Shown piece after piece: positions 1 through 9,309 of a stretch of 64,000 nt of DNA. Each line of letters opens with the position of its first letter. The first letter of the stretch is position 1. The notes beneath the pieces are model-generated. The model was not told the DNA's origin. It searched no databases and saw only the letters and a program-made list of their open reading frames with translations. Position numbers and translations under genes: made by a program. The stretch comes from Halomontanus rarus (GTDB taxonomy: Archaea > Halobacteriota > Halobacteria > Halobacteriales > Natrialbaceae): the NCBI RefSeq assembly GCF_029338335.1, contig NZ_CP119797.1; one strand, given 5' to 3'.

Positions 1-1566
1 AACATCCTCATCATCGACATCGATTCGCTACGACCGGACCACCTGGGCTGTTACGGCTACGACCGGGACACGTCGCCGACGATCGACGCCATCGCCGAGC
101 GCGGCGTCCGATTCGACCGCTGTTTCGTCTCGGACGCACCCTGTCTCCCCAGTCGGACTGCGCTCGCGACCTGTCGCCACGGGCTGAACTCCGGCGTCGT
201 CACCCACCACGGCGAGGGCCAGCGGTACGACGAACCCGGCGACGGTCACGATCCGGACGCCGATCGCATGCTGGCGTTCCGGCAACTCGCCGAGAACGGC
301 ATCTACACGGCCTCTGTGAGTCAATTCACGCAGCGCCACCTCGCCTATCACTTCGGCGCGTCCTTTCAGGAGTCGATCATGCCGACGGCGACTGCGGGCG
401 GACCGGCGATCGAGGACTGCTCGGACGTCACGCCGGTGGCTCAGTCGTGGCTCGACCGCCACGCCGACGACGACGATTGGCTGCTCCACGTCAACTACTG
501 GGACGTTCACCACCCCTATCTCGGGATAGAGGACGTCGTCGACTCGGTTCGTGACTCCGGGTCCGCCCCGGAGTGGCCCGATCAGGCGGCTATCGACGAC
601 CAACAGGGGATGACCGGCGTCCGCTGTGCCGACCTGTGGCCCAGCGCCGACCAATACGGCCCGGACTGGCTGGACTTCTACGATTGGCCGATGCCGGAGT
701 CGATAACCGACCGCGACGACTTCGAACAGCTCATCGACGGCTACGACGCCAGCATCCGTCGCGTCGACGGCGAAATCGCGACACTCCTCGAGACGCTCGA
801 GCGCAACGGAATCCGCGACGAGACCGCGGTCGTCGTTACCGCGGATCACGGCGAGGCGTTCGGCGAGCACGGCATTTACGCGGAACACGCCTTCCCGCAT
901 CCGGCGTGCCAGCAGGTTCCACTGATCGTCTCCTGGCCGGGCGTGACCGACGACGCCGAGGGCGAGGCGACGGACGCACAGGTCTACCAGTTCGACCTCC
1001 TCCCGACGATCTGCGAGCTCGCCGACGTGCCGATTCCCTCCGGCTGGGACGCCGAGGCGTTCACGCCGGCGCTGAGCGGCGATCGGTTCGAGGGACGGGA
1101 GTTCCTCGTCTCTGGCCAAGGTATCTACACGTTCGGTCGGGCGGTGTACCGCGACCAGTGGATGTACGTCCGGCTCGTCCACCCCGGCGTCTTCTCCTAT
1201 CCCGGGTTGTACAACGATCCTGACCTTCCAAACGACGGACTCGAACTCCTCCACGACCTCGAGGCAGATCCGCACATGACCCGCAATCTCGTCGCCTCGG
1301 AGCCCGAACGGACGGCCGAGATGCGTGGGCTCTTGGACCGCTGGCTCGTCTCGCAACTCTCGGACGAGTGGCACGCCCAGCAACCCGTGGAGTCGCGCGG
1401 TCGGGACCCGCTCGCACGGACGGCGTCGACCGGGCCGTACCTCTACGCGGACCCCGACGAACTTCTCGACCTGTACCGCGAACACGACCGATCAGACGCC
1501 CAGATCGAGGCCCTCACTCGGACGATGGCCGCGTTTCCGCGACCGACTCGTAACCCCTCCTCGTAA
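1..1566 (+). CDS. Sulfatase, Cys-type (5' end cut by window)
   Basis: Reads in frame from base 1, so only a few N-terminal residues are probably missing; 521 residues are visible. The first residues (NILIIDIDSLRPDHLGC) are the typical sulfatase metal-binding start. C48-L-P-S-R52 is the C-x-P-x-R formylglycine motif, and TADHGEAFGEHG near residue 280 is the second conserved metal-site segment (D282, H283). The family hydrolyses sulfate esters and needs conversion of the Cys to formylglycine; no maturation enzyme is seen in the window. No Tat or Sec signal is visible, although the extreme N-terminus is absent. The substrate cannot be read from the sequence. It is the first of three sulfatases here, suggesting a sulfated-compound theme. 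Confidence 0.9.
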   Translation, partial: NILIIDIDSLRPDHLGCYGYDRDTSPTIDAIAERGVRFDRCFVSDAPCLPSRTALATCRHGLNSGVVTHHGEGQRYDEPGDGHDPDADRMLAFRQLAENGIYTASVSQFTQRHLAYHFGASFQESIMPTATAGGPAIEDCSDVTPVAQSWLDRHADDDDWLLHVNYWDVHHPYLGIEDVVDSVRDSGSAPEWPDQAAIDDQQGMTGVRCADLWPSADQYGPDWLDFYDWPMPESITDRDDFEQLIDGYDASIRRVDGEIATLLETLERNGIRDETAVVVTADHGEAFGEHGIYAEHAFPHPACQQVPLIVSWPGVTDDAEGEATDAQVYQFDLLPTICELADVPIPSGWDAEAFTPALSGDRFEGREFLVSGQGIYTFGRAVYRDQWMYVRLVHPGVFSYPGLYNDPDLPNDGLELLHDLEADPHMTRNLVASEPERTAEMRGLLDRWLVSQLSDEWHAQQPVESRGRDPLARTASTGPYLYADPDELLDLYREHDRSDAQIEALTRTMAAFPRPTRNPSS

Positions 1567-1886
1567 GGGATTGCGACTGACTTTACCGTTCGACCGCATC
1601 GGTTCCATCGAGTGCTCAAATCGTGGGGGCCGGGTCGGGAGACGAGTACGAGGGGGCGACTCGACTCGAGTCGGGTTCGGAGTCGAGGTGCGGAACGCGA
1701 CGGTCCGAAATTCGACGTCGATCGTCCACGGCCGGGAACGCAGTGCCGGGGCCGGTGACCTGTCTGTCGGACACCGACCGCAGTCGCTCGAGGATCCGAT
1801 CGGTCGAAGTGGCGCGATTCGCTCGCCGCCGCGACGGGGACGGCGATCGGAGACCGGGGAATCCGCCATTTCGTCGCGATCATCGA
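1567..1886. other. Intergenic, no gene seen
   Basis: No convincing coding region was found on either strand between the sulfatase stop and the promoter of the creatininase gene. Long open frames here are arginine-rich shadows. Confidence 0.5.
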
Positions 1887-1895
1887 AGTATAAGT
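1887..1895 (+). promoter_or_regulatory. TATA box for creatininase gene
   Basis: AGTATAAGT is centred about 27 nt before ATG 1918, the spacing expected for a leaderless haloarchaeal transcript. It supports the 1918 start over an upstream in-frame start at 1894. Confidence 0.6.
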
Positions 1896-1917
1896 GGGTA
1901 TAGTCGAGAGTCATCCT

Positions 1918-2721
1918 ATGGTATTCGACTCTATCGGCTCGAGTGCACTCGACTGGGCCGGCAAGACCGCCGACGATATCCGGACGATTGGAGAGCGAGA
2001 CGGCTCCATCCTCGTCGTTCCCGTCGGCAGTATCGAACAGCACGGCAACCATCTCCCGGTCGCGACGGACACGATCCTCGTCGATGCGATCGCTCACCTC
2101 GGGGCGGAGCGCCTCGTCGACGACGTACCGATACTGGTAACCCCGCCGTTCTGGTCCGGGTTTTCGCCCCATCACCGTTCGTTCGGCGGGACGATCACGC
2201 TCGACTTCGACGTCATGCTCGAGGCGCTAGAAAACATCTGCGACAGCGCGCTCGAGAACGGGTTCGACGCGCTGTTGCTCCTGAACGGGCACGGGGGGAA
2301 CAGGTCGCTCATCTCGGCTGCGGTCAGCACGATCGGCGACGATCAGTCGGACGTGGAGGTGCTCGGGCTGACGTACTTCGAACTCGCGAGTCAGTTCGTC
2401 GACGACATCAGAGAGAGCGAGATCGGCGGGATGGCCCACGGCGGGGAGTTCGAGACGTCGCTCTTGCTTCACCTGCGCCCCGAACTCGTTCGGGAAGACG
2501 ACATGGAGGCGCAGATGTACGACGAGCCGTACGAACTCGGTACGAAGGACCTCCACGAGGGCGGCCCGCTCTCCGTCTACCGGGGCTTCGAGGAGTACTC
2601 CCACAGCGGTGCGATCGGCGCCCCGGAGCTCGCGACGGCCGAGACGGGCGAACGGATCGCCGAACGCATCGGCGACGAACTGGAGGCACTGCTGACCGAG
2701 ATACACGAGCGAAACGCCTGA
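1918..2721 (+). CDS. Creatininase-family amidohydrolase
   Basis: 267 residues, the normal family length. Metal-binding motifs are present: E40-Q-H42-G-N-H45 with D51, the NGHGGN loop at 123-128, and H174-G-G-E177. Family members (creatininase, MftE, FAPy deformylase ArfB) hydrolyse cyclic or linear amide bonds with a two-metal centre; which amide is used here cannot be told. The start at 1918 was chosen from the TATA spacing and because the family similarity begins there. It is followed after 12 nt by the opposing relic of an SMP-30 gene. It is probably monocistronic and cytoplasmic. Confidence 0.85.
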   Translation: MVFDSIGSSALDWAGKTADDIRTIGERDGSILVVPVGSIEQHGNHLPVATDTILVDAIAHLGAERLVDDVPILVTPPFWSGFSPHHRSFGGTITLDFDVMLEALENICDSALENGFDALLLLNGHGGNRSLISAAVSTIGDDQSDVEVLGLTYFELASQFVDDIRESEIGGMAHGGEFETSLLLHLRPELVREDDMEAQMYDEPYELGTKDLHEGGPLSVYRGFEEYSHSGAIGAPELATAETGERIAERIGDELEALLTEIHERNA

Positions 2722-2732
2722 CGTGAATCCGA

Positions 2733-2918
2733 CCGTCCTCCCTCGAGAACGAGTACGCCGGTGTCGACATCCTTCCCGCCCTCAATGCGAGATTTTGCGC
2801 CTGTTACCCACGTAATCCGACCGTTCGGAACGTCCGTGAACACCACGCCCTCACCGTCCCGGACCGGCCCTTCGGTGAACTCGTAGGGGCCCGCTCTCCG
2901 TTCGAACGTCCAGTTCAT
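2733..2918 (-). pseudogene. SMP-30/gluconolactonase-like N-terminal relic
   Basis: On the minus strand from ATG 2918 the frame reads MNWTFERRAGPYEF followed by TEGPVRDGEGVVFTDVPNGR, which matches the conserved start of SMP-30/gluconolactonase/LRE proteins (Y-x-F-T-E-G-P-x-W-D-x-x-G-x-x-x-F-x-D-I-P). Similarity fades after about 60 residues near VLVLEGGR; the remaining 200 or so residues of a normal protein are missing and the frame runs into the creatininase 3' end. The usual Trp of EGPVWD is Arg here. A TATA-like CGTATTACGG lies upstream. I read it as a truncated gene; an alternative is a very short unrelated protein. Confidence 0.6.
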
Positions 2919-3043
2919 ATGTGTGCGATATGCCATTGCGACCGTAATACGGTCACTCTCAGAGTCCGGAGACGATCGAATCGTGCGGTACCGAATCTCA
3001 CCCTCGCGTACGGTTCCCGACCCAACCCCACGACGCTATCGGG

Positions 3044-4390
3044 TTACTCGCGCTCGTCGCGGCGGGTCGCTCCCGCTCTCTGAGCGAGGGCGAGCGCGGT
3101 TTCCGCGATCCGATCCTCGGTGGACGGTTTCACCGGCGCGGGATAGTCCCAGTAGATGAACACCCACGTCGGCTCGTACCCCCCTTCGTACAGTTGTCTG
3201 TCGGTCGGCACGTAGACGTAGCCGTGGTTCGAGTACGCCGCGACCCACGTGTCCCCCGCGAGCGCGTCCGTGATCCGGTGGGCGTATCTCACGGGTACTT
3301 CACCCGGAAGGCTCACGAGCGTCAGGTCCGATCCGAATCCGATGGCCTGTACGAGGTAGGGGAACGCCGTCCGGATCTCCCCCTCGCGATCGAGCACGTC
3401 GAGGAGTCGGCGGGCGTACTTGTCCTCGCCGTCGGCGTCGGCCAGCCGCCGCTCCAGTTCGGCTCGGTCCGGCTGCTCCTCGAACTCGAGGGTCGTCTCC
3501 TCGGTCAGGGTCCGTAGGGGACCACGGACGGGCTTTCCGCGTGCTCCGATGGCGGCCTCGACGGCGTTGGCGGCCGTCTGCCCGTGCTGGACGGTCTGCT
3601 CTCGTTTCCGCCGCGGAACCGGATTCTGGTCGGCGGCACAGCCCTGCAGGAAGACGGCCGTCGCGTCCGGGAACCGCTCCTCGAGTGCAGCCGTCGCCAC
3701 GCCGGGCCAGTCGGGGTGGAACTCCCGCATCTTCGGGTGCGACGTCGGGTGACACGCGTATCCGAACAGGATGGCTCGAACCGTGTCGTCGCTCGTTGCC
3801 ACGAGGACGGGGACGTCGGTGTCGACGACCCCGTCGGGATACGACGCCAGATCGAAGCCGTCGGGTCCGGGACGACGCCGATTCATGCCGAAGCCACACC
3901 GTCCGTGGCTGTACCGAAGATCGGCGTCAGACCGCGCTTCGAGCGCTGCTCCGACGACGTCGACGATCTCGTCTTCCAGGCGCTCGCGGTACTCCCGTGC
4001 GCGCTGGTCGTTCGTGCCCGCGGTATCCCAGAGACGACTGTCGTCCACGCGGTATTCCGGCCCGTGATGAGTGTGGGAGGCGTTTACCAGTAGCTCGGCC
4101 GACTCGAGTCCGTACTCCTGCCGGCACCGTCGGACGACCGCCGCGTGCAAGTCGCGTGTCACGCCGAGTACGTCGACTCCGACGATGACGGCGACCGACC
4201 CCTTCTCGTCCTCGAGGGCGACGGCCTTCGCGTGGAGTTCCATCGCCGTTCCCGTGGATGGCTCGGTCCGATCGCCGTACCCGGACAGCAGTATCGGTCG
4301 CTCGGGCGTGATCACTCGAGTCGCCGTTCCGATCCGCCACTCTGTTCGGTTCTGCTCGGTTTCCGTGTCCGATCCGTCGTTGGGCGTCAT
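3044..4390 (-). CDS. Neutral/alkaline ceramidase N-domain-like protein
   Basis: 448 residues. The start WRIGTATRVITPERPILLSG, the SHTHHGPE segment (105-112, H106 and H108 as likely zinc ligands), YACHPTSH and the VFLQGCAADQNP loop are the conserved stations of the neutral/alkaline non-lysosomal ceramidase N-terminal domain family, a zinc amidase fold. It has neither a signal peptide nor the C-terminal domain of true ceramidases, so the substrate is probably another amide; haloarchaea lack ceramide. A TATA-like box on the minus strand at 4425-4433 fits the start. A distant relative lies at 9310-10680. Confidence 0.75.
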   Translation of the reverse strand: MTPNDGSDTETEQNRTEWRIGTATRVITPERPILLSGYGDRTEPSTGTAMELHAKAVALEDEKGSVAVIVGVDVLGVTRDLHAAVVRRCRQEYGLESAELLVNASHTHHGPEYRVDDSRLWDTAGTNDQRAREYRERLEDEIVDVVGAALEARSDADLRYSHGRCGFGMNRRRPGPDGFDLASYPDGVVDTDVPVLVATSDDTVRAILFGYACHPTSHPKMREFHPDWPGVATAALEERFPDATAVFLQGCAADQNPVPRRKREQTVQHGQTAANAVEAAIGARGKPVRGPLRTLTEETTLEFEEQPDRAELERRLADADGEDKYARRLLDVLDREGEIRTAFPYLVQAIGFGSDLTLVSLPGEVPVRYAHRITDALAGDTWVAAYSNHGYVYVPTDRQLYEGGYEPTWVFIYWDYPAPVKPSTEDRIAETALALAQRAGATRRDERE

Positions 4391-4424
4391 CGATGTCGTT
4401 CGTATCCTCTACTCTCGAGCGCGA

Positions 4425-4433
4425 CGATAAGTG
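4425..4433 (-). promoter_or_regulatory. TATA box for ceramidase-like gene
   Basis: Minus-strand CACTTATCG lies about 38 nt before ATG 4390. The remaining bases between this gene and the amidohydrolase stop at 4697 hold nothing recognisable. Confidence 0.45.
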
Positions 4434-4696
4434 TGCTCCCTCGACGCGGTGAGCTCGTCGGTTCCTGTGTTCTCCACTCTTCGCTACGGGCGCGACTCGA
4501 AGGTGATCCGCCTCGGTGTCTGGAGTTGTCGGAGAGCCACCGCGTCGACCCTCGGAACGGGTGTAAGACTCGAACCGATCGGTCCGGTCGATCGAGTGCG
4601 AGCCGGCTTGGGGTCGTCTATCGTTTCTCTGGCCAAATTTTGGAGAGGCAGGGTCGGATGCGCTGCGACAGTGGGCGAGCGACGATCCGACGACGT

Positions 4697-6607
4697 TCAG
4701 ACCTCGTCCTGATAAGCCGTCGGCAACGCGCCGAGTTCGTCGAGCAGTTCGAGTCCGTTCTCGCGCATGTGCAGTCGGCGTTCCTCCGCGGTGAGCGGTT
4801 CGTACGTCGCCCAGCCGACCTGGTTCTGGGGCGCGCGGGGGATGTCCGTTCCAAAGAAGACCTTCTCCGGGCCGACCAGATCGATCAGGTGTGCGACGAG
4901 ACCGTCGATGACGTAGGAGTAGGTGATCTCGAGCAGGACGTTGTCGTTCTCCCATACGACCGAGGCGTATTTATCCGCCGCGGGCCACGATCGCGCGGCG
5001 TGATAGAGCATCAGGGTCATATCGCGGTACTCCGAGGCGACGTCCTTGAACGCCTGGATCTCCTCGTCGAAGGATTTGGCGTGGGCACATACCAGGGCCT
5101 CGCGCTCGTTGGCCAGTTCGTACACCGGGTCGTAGACCGAGTTATCGGGCAAGACGCCATCGCCGTCGGGATGGATCTTGATCATCCGCATCCCCAGCTC
5201 GTCGAAGCACCGTTCCATCTCGGCGCCGAGGTCGTCCATATCCGGATCGGCGTAGGCCATGGGAACCAGACGGTCCGGGTGACGTTCAGCCGCTTCCGCG
5301 GTCACGGTATTGCCGGCTGGATCCCCGCTGAGATTCGAGACACAGGAGAGGTCGATTCCCGTGCGATCCATCTCGCTCACGAGGTCGTCGCCGTTCCCGC
5401 TAATATGGCCGTGGAGATCGATGATACCGTACGGAACGGTTTTGAAGTGCGTCTCGGCCGCACCGTGGCCGCGTCCTCGGCCTGCGCTTCCCCCCGGCGC
5501 TATTTCTCCGTCTCGCCCCGAGTTTCCTCCCGTCCCTCGTCCCGGATCTCCCAGCCGAGAGGGAGTGTCGACGAGTAAGTCGGCCAGGTTCCCCCAACTG
5601 ACCTGCCGCTTCTCCTCCTCAGTAAGTTGCGACTGCATTACGGTGCCCAGACTCGCCCCGATCGAAGAGTGGGGTGCGTGGGTCCCGAACAGTAATCGGT
5701 CGAGACCGACCTCGTCGACGAACCGTCGCGGTCCCTGAAACTCCTGGAATCGGGATGTGTCTGCGTAGAGGTTCTCGGTGCTTCTGACCGCTTCCACCAT
5801 CGGGCCGTCGGGGATATCGACTGGCGGAAACTGCTGTGTCAGAATAAAGGACAGCTCTGATTCGTCGGGGGACGACGCCTCGTACTTCTTGCACACGTCT
5901 ACGAGGTCCCCGAAGCCGAAGCCGCCGCTGCGCTTCGACAGGGAGTCGAGCAGGACGATCGCGTTGGCTTCTTTGAGTTCCTCGAGCACCGGCTCCAGCT
6001 CCTCGTCGGTGAGTTGCCAGTCCTCCTCGTCGGGGTGCATCCAGGACCACTCGCCGGGGAACATCCTGACGGCACCGACACCAGCTTCCTCCATCGTCTC
6101 GACGAACGCTGACGCGCCGCCGTACTCGTCGATGGCGTCGGGAGTCACTACCCAGCTCGGCTCGAGCCGTGGAAAATCGGCGATCGCGTCCATCAGCCGT
6201 TCGTTCCCCGCCTTCGCATCCTCGGTCCGGGCGGTGATGTGGTAGACCAGCGCCCGATCGACCCCCGTACGGTCCATCTCCTCTACCAGGTCCGCCGGCA
6301 TATCGTTCCGCTCGGGAAGACCCTCACCCAGCTCGGGATCGGGTCGATAGAGCCGAAACGCGATGGGATTGACGTCGGTCTCGCCGACCCACGCGTTGCA
6401 GTCGAAAAGCGGGGGCAACTTCGCCGCATCGACGAGCCCGTCCAACGTGCTCTCCGCGTTACCACCGCCGCCGTTTCGAGCGCCGGCCGCTGCAGTACCG
6501 GCCAGTCCGAGACCGGCCAGTCCCGTCGCAGCGAGAACGCTCCGCCGCGAATACTGCAGTCCCGTGTCTATACTATCGCTATCGTGTCTCGAGCCATCAT
6601 TTGACAT
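4697..6607 (-). CDS. Tat-exported two-domain amidohydrolase (active half C-terminal)
   Basis: 636 residues from ATG 6607, chosen because the twin-arginine signal S20-R-R-S-V-L plus a hydrophobic AATGLAGLGLAGTAAAG stretch follows at the right distance; an upstream start at 6739 would bury it. Two COG2159-type amidohydrolase halves follow. The first (about 66-390) starts D69-C-N-A-W-V-G with no HxH and ends FGTHAPH, so the catalytic Asp is replaced. The second (about 393-636) has D-L-H399-G-H401, KIHPDG and FFGTD588, a complete metal site. Family members perform hydrolysis or decarboxylation in a TIM barrel. The cytosolic paralogue is at 58749-60374. The exported form would act outside the membrane on a solute before uptake (inference). 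Confidence 0.85.
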   Translation of the reverse strand: MSNDGSRHDSDSIDTGLQYSRRSVLAATGLAGLGLAGTAAAGARNGGGGNAESTLDGLVDAAKLPPLFDCNAWVGETDVNPIAFRLYRPDPELGEGLPERNDMPADLVEEMDRTGVDRALVYHITARTEDAKAGNERLMDAIADFPRLEPSWVVTPDAIDEYGGASAFVETMEEAGVGAVRMFPGEWSWMHPDEEDWQLTDEELEPVLEELKEANAIVLLDSLSKRSGGFGFGDLVDVCKKYEASSPDESELSFILTQQFPPVDIPDGPMVEAVRSTENLYADTSRFQEFQGPRRFVDEVGLDRLLFGTHAPHSSIGASLGTVMQSQLTEEEKRQVSWGNLADLLVDTPSRLGDPGRGTGGNSGRDGEIAPGGSAGRGRGHGAAETHFKTVPYGIIDLHGHISGNGDDLVSEMDRTGIDLSCVSNLSGDPAGNTVTAEAAERHPDRLVPMAYADPDMDDLGAEMERCFDELGMRMIKIHPDGDGVLPDNSVYDPVYELANEREALVCAHAKSFDEEIQAFKDVASEYRDMTLMLYHAARSWPAADKYASVVWENDNVLLEITYSYVIDGLVAHLIDLVGPEKVFFGTDIPRAPQNQVGWATYEPLTAEERRLHMRENGLELLDELGALPTAYQDEV

Positions 6608-6965
6608 GACAATCGTGGCCACATTACATGGGGGCTTAATAGTTCCCATAATGGTAATTTCCGATCCATTGATAATAGCGGTCGGTGACTGATAATCGAG
6701 TCCGGCGGCTTCGAACCCGGGGTATCGTCTCCACGCCACAGTGACGTCTCGCAGGCGAACCGTGTCTCTTCGTCGATCACACTCGAGAGAACCGATTTCG
6801 ACGGTTAGAGCGTCTGTAATTCGGACGGTCGGACCTCGTCGATCGGTATCGTTACGTTACGAGCTATTAGTAGAGGCGAAGGACTTACCTGCTCGCGCTG
6901 ATTCCGCCGAGGTATCGGTAGTACGGCGACAACACCGACGATCGTTCGACCACACTCTCAGACCA
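6608..6965. promoter_or_regulatory. Divergent intergenic region
   Basis: Shared upstream region of the Tat-exported amidohydrolase (leftward) and the sugar isomerase (rightward). AT-rich around 6630-6680, with CTATTAAG on the minus strand near 6636-6645 as a possible TATA box for the leftward gene. No gene seen. Confidence 0.45.
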
Positions 6966-7844
6966 ATGAAACCTGCACTATTCAGCAAGATACTGGACGA
7001 CAGATCCCTCGAATCGGCCATCGACCTGACAGGGGAACTCGGCTACGACGGCATCGAAATCCAGGCCAGCGAACCACACCTTCCGCCGGACACCTCCCAC
7101 GAGCGCGCCGAGAGGATACGGAATCGCCTCGACGAAGTCGGTCTCTCGGTTCCCTGCCTCGCGACCTACACCGGATACTACGATCAGTTGACCGACTCCG
7201 AGGCCGAGGCGGAACTCGAGACGCTCGAACAGTACGCGGCGTTGGCGGAGATCCTCGACTGCGAACTCGTCCGCCACAAGCCCGGCGGACCGCCTCTACG
7301 GGACGCGACGGACGACGACTTCGAGCGCGCCGCCGGCTACGTTCGACGGGCCGCGGACGTCGCCGCCGAGTACGGTCGTACCATCGGTATCGAGATTCAC
7401 GCGGGCCGGCTGGTGGAAACGGCCGACTCCACGATGGAGCTCCTGGACCTGATCGACAGGCAGAACGTCGGCGTTATCCACGATGCGGGCAACATGTGTA
7501 TCGTGGATGCTGAGTACGGTCGAGCGTCGATCGAGCGGCTGGCCGATGCCCTCGTCCACGTCCACGTCAAGGACCTCCAACGGGTCGACGATCCCACGCT
7601 CCCCGACGCGTTCGAGACCGAGACGAACCGCGGCGAGGAGAGCTTCCAGTTCCGACCGCTGGGCGAGGGAGACGTCGACCACTTGCCGCTGTTCACCGCT
7701 CTGGTCGAGGCGGGGTACGACGGATACCTCACCGACGAGTGTTCCGTCACCCCCGACGGCGAGGACGGCGACATCGACGTCGCCAGGCGGGAACTCGAGG
7801 CGCTCGAGCGGACGATCGAGCGTGCGCGTTCGGCGGCCGATTGA
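6966..7844 (+). CDS. Sugar phosphate isomerase/epimerase (xylose isomerase-like TIM barrel)
   Basis: 292 residues from ATG 6966; the open frame extends upstream to 6741 but that extension is Arg-rich and unlike the family. The AP_endonuc_2/xylose-isomerase-like stations are clear: MKPALFSKILDDRS, LGYDGIEIQ, IGIEIHAG, VIHDAGN, HVHVKD and the terminal TDECS. Together E, D, H and E form a divalent metal site for ketose/aldose isomerisation or epimerisation, or inosose-type dehydration. A close paralogue at 47063-47926 shares the same motifs and gene context. The substrate is unknown; the neighbouring sugar enzymes suggest a rare sugar or sugar acid. Confidence 0.88.
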   Translation: MKPALFSKILDDRSLESAIDLTGELGYDGIEIQASEPHLPPDTSHERAERIRNRLDEVGLSVPCLATYTGYYDQLTDSEAEAELETLEQYAALAEILDCELVRHKPGGPPLRDATDDDFERAAGYVRRAADVAAEYGRTIGIEIHAGRLVETADSTMELLDLIDRQNVGVIHDAGNMCIVDAEYGRASIERLADALVHVHVKDLQRVDDPTLPDAFETETNRGEESFQFRPLGEGDVDHLPLFTALVEAGYDGYLTDECSVTPDGEDGDIDVARRELEALERTIERARSAAD

Positions 7845-8081
7845 TCGAACGTCGTCGAGGATCGACGATCGATCCGGCCGAAGGATCTCGGAGCCACTGA
7901 AAGCCGATGCACACCTGTTCACACGACTACTGTGCGATGTGTGTGTAAACCGTTTCAGTTGTCACGATCGCCGAGACGCGAGGTACTGTTTCAGTAGCGG
8001 CTGTCCGCGGCGGTGAACGACACGGGAAGACCTGCGAGGGATCACGAAGTCGGTCGTGTTCGGAGGGAGATGCAATTTCGA

Positions 8082-8987
8082 TCAGAGCGCCGAACGAATT
8101 TCGTCCTCGAACCGTTCGATTTGCTCGAGTCGTTCTTCTATCGTCATCGCGTCCCCCGCGGGGGTCGACGAGAGCGTGAGATTGATCCGTGTCGCCCCAG
8201 CTTCGCGATAGGCGTCGACCCCGTCGAGCACCGAGTCGACGGTTCCGACCAGCGGCTCGTCAGATTCGGTCGACTCGTCGGTCACGTACCCGTCTACGTT
8301 AACGGCGATTTCGGGGTCCCCGTCGCGGTCGTAGTCGTCCCACGCGTTCAGCAGCCGACTCCGCCCGTCTCGGACGTCTTCGGGTGAGACGCCGCTGATC
8401 GTCCACCCGACGCCGTACTCGGCCGCTCGCCTGAACGCCGGACTCGCGCTGCCGCCGGCCCACAGTGGCGGCCCACCGTCCCGTTCCGGACGAGGGTAGA
8501 ACCCCACGGCGTCGAACGAGTGATGGCGTCCATCGAACGACACCGATCCCCGCTCGCAGGCCGCGTCGTAAATCTCGAGGAACTCGTCGGTCCGCGGGCC
8601 GCGTTCCTCGTAGGGGACGCCGAGCGCGTCGAACTCTTCCTCCAGCCAGCCGGCACCGACGCCGAACTCGAAGCGCCCGTCCGTGAGCGTATCGAGCGTG
8701 AACGCCTCCTTGACGAGGTGGATCGGGTGGCGATACGGGACGACGCAGACGTTCGTCCCGATCGCGATTTCGTCCGTCTCGTTCGCGACGGACGCGAGGA
8801 CGGAGAACAGCTCCGAGGCGGGGCGAGAGCGGTACTCGGGTTCGGGAAAGACGACGCGGTCGCCCCTGCCGACCCAGGCGAATCCCGCGTCTTCGGCCGC
8901 CGTTGCGATTCGACGCCACCCGTCGGGTGTCGCGTACCGATCCCATCGCGGAAGGAACGCTCCGAACTCGAGGTCTCTCGACGACAT
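8082..8987 (-). CDS. LLM-class F420-dependent oxidoreductase
   Basis: 301 residues with the luciferase-like monooxygenase pattern: the N-terminal FGAFLPRWD strand, a central GTNVCVVPYRHPIHLVKEAFTLDTLTDGRFEFGVGAGW segment (given here as the family hallmark region near residues 78-112), and a C-terminal VGTVDSVLDGVDAYREAGATRI helix. Archaeal members usually use reduced coenzyme F420 for hydride transfer; FMN-dependent monooxygenases are the alternative. Cytoplasmic. It stands alone between the isomerase (237 bp away, convergent) and the ceramidase-like gene (divergent), so it is probably monocistronic. The substrate is unknown. Confidence 0.85.
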   Translation of the reverse strand: MSSRDLEFGAFLPRWDRYATPDGWRRIATAAEDAGFAWVGRGDRVVFPEPEYRSRPASELFSVLASVANETDEIAIGTNVCVVPYRHPIHLVKEAFTLDTLTDGRFEFGVGAGWLEEEFDALGVPYEERGPRTDEFLEIYDAACERGSVSFDGRHHSFDAVGFYPRPERDGGPPLWAGGSASPAFRRAAEYGVGWTISGVSPEDVRDGRSRLLNAWDDYDRDGDPEIAVNVDGYVTDESTESDEPLVGTVDSVLDGVDAYREAGATRINLTLSSTPAGDAMTIEERLEQIERFEDEIRSAL

Positions 8988-9309
8988 AGGCTCGAGTTGT
9001 GTCGGACGCTACTTCGTTCTATCCCCCGAGCGCTCGAGTTCCGCGCGCGGATCGTTCGCGGTTCGCACCGATGTCGGCGGCGGGTACCGACCGGTCCAAA
9101 CGGTGTTCGACCACAGCCGCGATCGCGTCGTTACCGGCGAGGGGTCCGTCGACTCGAGATCGCTGTAACGTCCGAAACCGAGACGTATCGACGACGCTCT
9201 TTCCGGAGTCGAGTCTCCGCCCGACGTTCGTTCGTATGCGTTCACGGACGGTACCGAGCGCGCGAGCGACCGGCGAAACACCTTTGGGTCGGTCCTGAAA
9301 GATAGGCTC
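8988..9309. other. Divergent intergenic region, no gene seen
   Basis: Separates the LLM gene (leftward) from the ceramidase-like gene (rightward). No convincing gene, repeat or strong TATA box was identified; ACCTTTGGG near 9278 is a weak candidate for the rightward gene. Confidence 0.4.
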
